Origin: Owenia fusiformis
Taxonomy: Eukaryota > Annelida > Polychaeta > Sabellida > Oweniidae
Direction: 5' to 3'
NCBI GenBank assembly: GCA_903813345.2
Contig: CAIIXF020000011.1
Span: forward strand, 30,556,166-30,620,165
DNA length: 64,000 bases
A program made the position numbers and the translations under genes. This document shows, one piece after another, positions 58,010 through 64,000 of the stretch (position 1 is its first letter; every line of letters starts with the position of its first letter). The notes under the pieces were generated by a model. The model did no database searches, had not been told where the DNA came from, and saw nothing but the letters and a program-made list of their open reading frames with translations.

Positions 58010-58427
58010 GTCTATCAGACGTGAATAAAAAGCCTATGCCAGGTTCTGGATTTATTTTAATAAATATTTAAGTCTCATGAAATGAATGAAAAGTATAAAA
58101 TTGGTAAAACAGGCCACGGAATCGGTATTCTGTGTATGTATGAGACGTGAATAAGAGGCTCTTATCCAAATGCATGTATTTAAGGTTCAATGAGTCTAAT
58201 GAAACGAAATAAGAAGTAAGAAACTGGCAAAACAGGCAACGTAACTGGTACTGCATGTACTGAAATTTAGTATCAGACGTGAATAAAAAGCCTATGCCAG
58301 GTTCTCACCCAAATTTTGGAATAAAGTATTAGCAGCCCTATGCCAGTATGCCAGGTTCTCTCTCAAATCGATCTATTTAAGGTACAATGAGGAAGCAAGT
58401 AAGAAACTGGCAAAACAGTCCACGTTA
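58010..58427 (+). repeat. 133-bp satellite, left segment
   Basis: About three diverged units with GACGTGAATAARAAGCC, CCAGGTTCT, TCTATTTAAGG and AAACTGGCAAAACAG. It has the same orientation as the long array after 62942. Confidence 0.75.
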
Positions 58428-61400
58428 TAGACAGTGGACTACTCTGATAATTGCAACTTCCATTTTTCATGGAAGGTCACACATTCCAACATATTTCAAA
58501 CAGTCTGTATGATTATGCTAGGCACTTTCTGGGTAGTTGGACTTCATGTAGGGGTGGCAGACGGCCCTCAGGCCAATTCATACCCCCACCCTAAGAAAAC
58601 CTTGGGGGTACTTTAATACCACCTGATAAAAAGAATACTAATGCATGTCATATATTCATAGTTTTATAGTAGGCAGAGCATACCATGGTTAGTCAGTGCC
58701 AGAAATGTCCAATCTCTAACTTATATGGTTACCATGGAAACAGTATTTATATCTCAAAATCTTCTCAATTTGACCTCCTCCAAAATATGTCCCTTAGCCC
58801 TCAAAGTGAAATATTTGCAAATTTGTTTGGATTTTGTGGCTGCAACATTGTCAAAAGTTGTATAAATATGTATATATTCACACTAAAGCACTAAAAAGTT
58901 GATATAATGCTCCAATAAATCAATAATATCTATCAAATATAGTCACACACAACTACTTTTAGGGAAAAGTGGGCGTGGCACTTTTTGGAACTTGTGTAAT
59001 TGTTGCAGCATTAAGCAAAAAATACATATTACACTAACAATAATTGACATTTAATTATCATTTACTAACATTGTGTAACATTGTAATATGTTATTATCAT
59101 TATTAGATACTTAAATTATTTAATGTAAGTGTTATCATGAACTTTCCTTTTATCCCTATACCATACAAGGTGGGCATCACCGATGGTGTCAAACTAACTT
59201 TTCTGTTTAACTTATTTTTTACCATAGACAAGGGAAAAAGCTTTACTTGAAGTCGTGACCTCATTAGGTGCTATGTATATGGATAGATGGATTGATACTA
59301 GTCGGTAGATGGCAGCACTTGTGCTAGTTGGGCTAGATACAAGTATTTACCATTGACTTGACATGTGTCACTTAGTCTATTGATTTACCATATTCGTTCT
59401 GTTGGATTAAAGTAAAACTGCATTTGCATTGAATTTGATGATGTTCAGATTGTGTTTGAAACTTGATGATAATCAGAAGTGTTTGAAACTGGATGTTGTT
59501 CAGATTGTGTACACATGAACTTTAATAGGACCACTGAAACAATAAGTCAATGTTTAAGATTCTTTAAAATTATCTCAATGAGAATTTAGCCTGTTAACCT
59601 ATAGTTAAACTACACTTCAGCAAGATTTCGAAGCTATATAACAAATCTCATAATTTGCAACTTTTTCATTATTTGATAATTTAACCCATTATTCTTTATT
59701 GCTGATTTAAAAATTGCAATGAATTCAAATGACCTAGGGAAGCCAGTGATATGAATTGGCCTTATTCATTGAGTTACATTAAAATGGAAAATTGTGAAGA
59801 ACAAGAGAACTGTTCCACAGCTTCACAGGAAATATGGAAGCAAAGTCAACAAGGGATGTGGGAACTAGGCTGTTAACATATAGAGATTTAGAACTCTCCA
59901 GGGAAGTGTCTCTATTTGGTATAAAATACACAGGTCTATCCATGCACACCATTTTAAATATGAATCAAAATTAGTGATATCCATGTTTCTGGTGAAAGCA
60001 TTAATTGAAAGAGACAAACATCCTACCCCAATGGTATAAAATATAAGGAAGTTCGAAGCAGTAAAAAGGTATTACCATTTTAGATTTGATTGAACAAATT
60101 GAATCAGAGGCAATTTTTAAATTTCGATATATTAAAAGAGGCTCTCTTGGTTAGATGGGAGAATTAGCTGCGCATGCATGTTAAAGGTGCCGCTTTGTTC
60201 AGTTTATAACAAAATTGATATTAAGCCCGAAACAGTAAGAAATGTTAAGCAAATATTTCATTCTATGGAGGGCAATACCTGTTCATCTTTCAATGATTTT
60301 TGCAATATGTATTGCCCGCAGCCCGTAGGGCGATGGTAATACATGTTGCAAAAATCATTGAAAGTGCAGTTGTCAGAATCCCCAGGCGGGCAATACGCTG
60401 GACAATACGTCTTTTAAATATGGAAATAATTCAGTGAGCTGTGAAATACGCTGGTATTTTTAGTCACATGGTTCTGAATTAGCCAATCAAATCACACGAT
60501 TTATAGCAATGATGCAATAATTAGTGCTGCTTCCATGAACACCCGTTTTGTAGAATAAGATTCTGATTCTCGTATTTGGTATATATATGAATTAAACAAA
60601 GGCAAATCCAGTCGAACATCTTGTTGAGCATCAAACAAAGGTACAAGCTATATATCATTTCTCAAAATGGCCACTTTACTGAAGAAATTGTCAAAAGATT
60701 ATATGTATCATGTTTTAATGTATTAACGTTTAAATATAGCTGTCTTAATAAGTACACATGATGAAAATACAGGCACAAACAAAATGCATACTTTCTGAAA
60801 CCCTGCGTTTGGATATTGATAAATAGAATGATATTGGCTAAAAACTTCTGTCAGAATCGAAACAATATTTCCCCAAGAAAAGTCAACATTTCAAAACAAC
60901 AGCAATAGCTAGAACTAACTTATTTAGATGTTTACTTGACAGTATGGAAAATTGGGGAAGCCTGACAGAGAATCATAACAGATAGAGGTAGAAAGATTTG
61001 ATAAAGAAAATGGAGTTTTGGTGTGGGAGGGGGGGGGGCGTGTAATTGTATACTTGTTTATAAAATTGATAAAATGACATATTCTAGACAAGGATAGGCA
61101 TTTGCCATAATAAACTATGAGGGATAATGACTCATAAACTTACACAATGGAGATTTGGGGTAGTAATATGGAACATACGTTATATGGAAACTGTAACCTT
61201 ATAAGATCTTGTCCAGTATTTCAGTCATACCTGATTATAAAGGACCATTGATGTTACAGCATCAGGGCATATTACATATAATATTTTAATCATGACCATC
61301 ATTTCTACTGTGCCAAAATCATTCAACCAATTTTAAAATGGAATACGAGAACAAGATTTCTTATTTTAGGTTATATTCATATGTCTAATAATATTTGATA

Positions 61401-62939
61401 TTAAACATATTAACTTTTATTGTTTTTATACACTAAACAGATTTGTTTAGATATTATTTTAAGTTTTTACATAACAAACCACTTTCCAGGTCGAAGGAAT
61501 CACTAAAGGTACAGCATTTCAGAAATGTGTAAATTGTTTATATTTCATTATTTTGTGAAATACTAAAAGGAGTTTTACCCGTACCTTGTTGACAATGAGT
61601 CAATGAATGCATTATGTAATATCTGCAAAATGATGCACTATGCAATTCATACATGGAATAATTTATTTTGCCATATTGGAATCAAGTATTTTCGTTAATC
61701 CATTGGATAGATCATGCATTACCTGATGTTGATAATAGAATCAGTTAGTCAATTGTAAGACACCATTTATCCGAGAAAATCTTAGTTATGTATTAAAGCA
61801 GGGCATAACATTTCACATATCGTTTATTCATGTTTACTACATCTATGGTTCCAATGTCATTTAAGCCTGATTTGGTGCAAATGTCAAAGCATAACATCAA
61901 CTCTAAAGTAGTTTAATTCAATGAAAATTAAAAATATCAAAATCGACAATTACTGTCCGCCATCTTAGATGCGAAGGTTACGGCCGTTACCTTCACTTGG
62001 TACTGATCAGTGTCGGTCCATTACTTTTCAATTGCATAAAATGGCTCTAACCTTGACAAATGTATTAATCAATTTTAACTCATAGCTCTTGATCAATGGA
62101 ACTATTTATATTCTAGCTTCAAGTCAATGAATACGACTTTGACAAGCTAAAAAGACTAAGGACCTCTAGGACTTAAAAGTTAATTTGACCATTAATGACC
62201 TATGATAGGGAAGGGTCATGATAACACTTATATAAAATATTTAAAGTATCTAATAATGATAATGAACATACTACAATGTAACACAATGTTAGTAGATGCT
62301 AATTAAATGTCAATTGTTGTTAGTGTAATAAGTATTTTTCATTTAATGCTGCAAGAATTACACAAGTACCAAAAAGTGCCACGCCCACTTTTCCCTAAAA
62401 GCAGTTGTGTGTGACTACATTTGATAAATATTATTAATTTATGAGATCATTATATCAAGTTTTTAGTGCTTTAGTGTGAATACATACATATTAATTCAAC
62501 TTTTGACAAAGTTGCAGCCACAAAATCCAAACAGATTTGCAAATATTTCACTTTGAGAACTTAAGGACACATCTGGGACGGGGTCAAATTGAGAAGATTG
62601 TGAGATATAAATACTGTTTCCATGGTAACTATATAAGTCAGAGATTGGAAATTTCTGGCACTGACTAACCATGGCATGCCCTACCCACTATAAAACGATG
62701 AATATCTGATCTGCATTAGTATTATTTTTATTGGGTGGTATTAAAGTACCCCCAAGGTTTTGTTGGGGTAGGGGTATAAATTGGCCTGAGGGCCTTCTGC
62801 CACCCCTACATAAAGTCCAACTACCCAGAAAGTGTCTATTATAATCATACAAATTGTTTGAAATATGTTGGAATGTGTGACCTTCCATGAAAAGCGAGAT
62901 CCATTTCTAGAGCACTTCTACAGAATAGTCCGCAGTCTA
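58428..62939. mobile_element. 4.5-kb fold-back transposon inside the satellite
   Basis: The ends TAGACAGTGGACTACTCTG and, in reverse, TAGACTGCGGACTATTCTG begin arms of about 730 bp (58428-59155 and 62209-62939) that align over their length. TTA flanks both sides (58425-58427 and 62940-62942), and satellite sequence resumes in register beyond it. The interior of about 3 kb has no open frame of 60 codons and no transposase, so the element is non-autonomous. A TTA duplication suggests PIF/Harbinger, but the superfamily is inference. Confidence 0.8.
60287..60364. repeat. Strong hairpin
   Basis: CTTTCAATGATTTTTGCAA and its reverse TTGCAAAAATCATTGAAAG form a 19-bp stem that extends through ATGTATT/AATACAT with small interruptions. 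The loop is GC-rich (CCCGCAGCCCGTAGGGCG). It could be a small MITE or a structured RNA. Confidence 0.6.
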
Positions 62940-62942
62940 TTA

Positions 62943-64000
62943 CTGGTATTCTAATTTCGTATCACACGTGAATAAGAAGCCTATGCAAGGTACTTACCAA
63001 AATGGATCTATTTAAGGTACAATGAGTCCATTGAAAAGAAGAAAGGAGTAAGAAACTGGCAAAACAGGCCACGTAACTGGTACTCTGATTTTGTATAAGA
63101 CGTGAATAAGAAGCCTATGCCAGGTTCTTACCGAAATGGATCTATTTAAGGTAATGCGTCCATTGAAAAGAAGAAAGGAGTAAGAAACTGGCAAAATAGA
63201 CCACGTCACTGGTATTCTAATTTTGTATCAGACATGAATAAGAAGCCTATGTCAGGTTCTAACCCAAATTAATCTATTTAAGGTTCTTACCCAAATGGAT
63301 CTATTTAAGGTACAATCAGTCTAATGAAAAGAAAGAAGTAGGAAACTGGCAAAACAGGTCACGTAACTGGTAGGCCTACTGTAATTTTGTATCGAACGTG
63401 AATAAGAAGCCTTTGCAAGGTTCTCCCTCATCTCAACTATGTAAGGTACTATTGGTCCAATGAAAAGAAGAAGTAAGAAACGTACTGGCAAAACAGGCCA
63501 CGTATCTGGTACTTTAATTTTGTATCAGACGTGAATAAGAAGCGTACGCCTGGTTCTCTCTCAAATGGATCTATTTAATGTACAATGGGCCCATTCAAAA
63601 GAAGAAAGGAGTAAGAAACTAGCAAAACAGGCCACGTAATTGGTATTCTAATTTTGTATCAGACGTGCATAAGAAGCCGATGCCAGGTTCTTACCAAAAT
63701 AGATCAATTTAAGTTACAATTGGTCAAATGAAAAGAAGAAGTAAGTAAGAAACTGGCAAAACAGGCCACATCTCTGGTATTCTAATTTTGTATTAGACAT
63801 GAATAAGAAGGCTATGCCAGGTTCGCTCTCAAATGGATCTATTTAAGTTACATAAGTAAAAAACTGGCAAAATAGGCCACGTAACTGGTACTCTAATTTT
63901 GTATCAGACGTGAATAAGAAGCCTATGCCAGGTTCTCTCTCAAATGGATCTATTTAAGGTACAATGGGTCCAATGAAAAGAAGAAGTAAGTAAGAAACTG
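62943..64000 (+). repeat. 133-bp satellite array, running off the window
   Basis: Unit starts (GACGTGAATAAGAAGCC) at about 62965, 63099, 63231, 63395, 63528, 63661, 63796 and 63907 give a period near 133 bp with a few length variants. Conserved blocks are TCTATTTAAGGTACAAT, GAAAAGAAGAA, GTAAGAAACTGGCAAAACAG and CCACGTAACTGGTA. The array continues past the window end. Confidence 0.85.

Overview
This window is eukaryotic nuclear DNA from an animal. It is AT-rich and gene-poor, and repeats fill most of it. The evidence for an animal is a spliced gene with a canonical poly(A) signal, a tRNA-derived SINE, the 3' end of a LINE, many fold-back DNA transposons, and a Ty3/gypsy element whose pol order (PR-IN-RT-RH) is that of the Gmr1-like clade. 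That clade was first described from fish, tunicates and sea urchins, so a marine deuterostome invertebrate is a reasonable but unproven guess. Nothing suggests bacteria, an organelle or CRISPR.

Layout. 1-14,255: mostly non-coding, with one isolated Helentron-like element (2,648-3,819), one convincing small gene on the minus strand (5,329-5,845; a two-exon secreted Cys-rich protein with a poly(A) signal at 5,283) and a cluster of fold-back elements between 6 and 13.3 kb. 14,256-20,885: a very young Ty3/gypsy retrotransposon with two LTRs of 304 bp that I read as identical, an ATCCC target duplication, a tRNA-Leu primer site and a polypurine tract. Its pol reading frame is broken once, inside the reverse transcriptase.

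21,897-57,540: two inverted arms of about 1.8 kb enclose some 32 kb. Inside lie a 180-bp MITE, a direct duplication, and a 27.7-kb block (25,558-53,292) of elements nested within elements. Each nested element starts with a short palindrome (AGACTCCAGAT...ATCTGGAGTCT) and ends with a subterminal copy of one palindrome arm, a hairpin and CTAG. This is the architecture of non-autonomous Helentron/Helitron2 (HINE-like) rolling-circle elements. Starts and ends pair almost perfectly like brackets, because new copies land in the TTATT tract just behind the 5' palindrome of older copies. A second family with unrelated sequence but the same plan sits in the nest, with its 5' end at 25,618 and its 3' end at 51,057. 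A SINE (about 53.3-53.6 kb) and a dead LINE tail (about 54.1-55.1 kb) follow.

58,010-64,000: a satellite of about 133 bp interrupted by a 4.5-kb fold-back transposon (58,428-62,939) flanked by TTA.

Only the gypsy polyprotein and the small secreted protein are supported as coding. Most other open frames are by-products of repeats. Repeat boundaries come from reading by eye and may be off by a few bases; percent identities were not computed.
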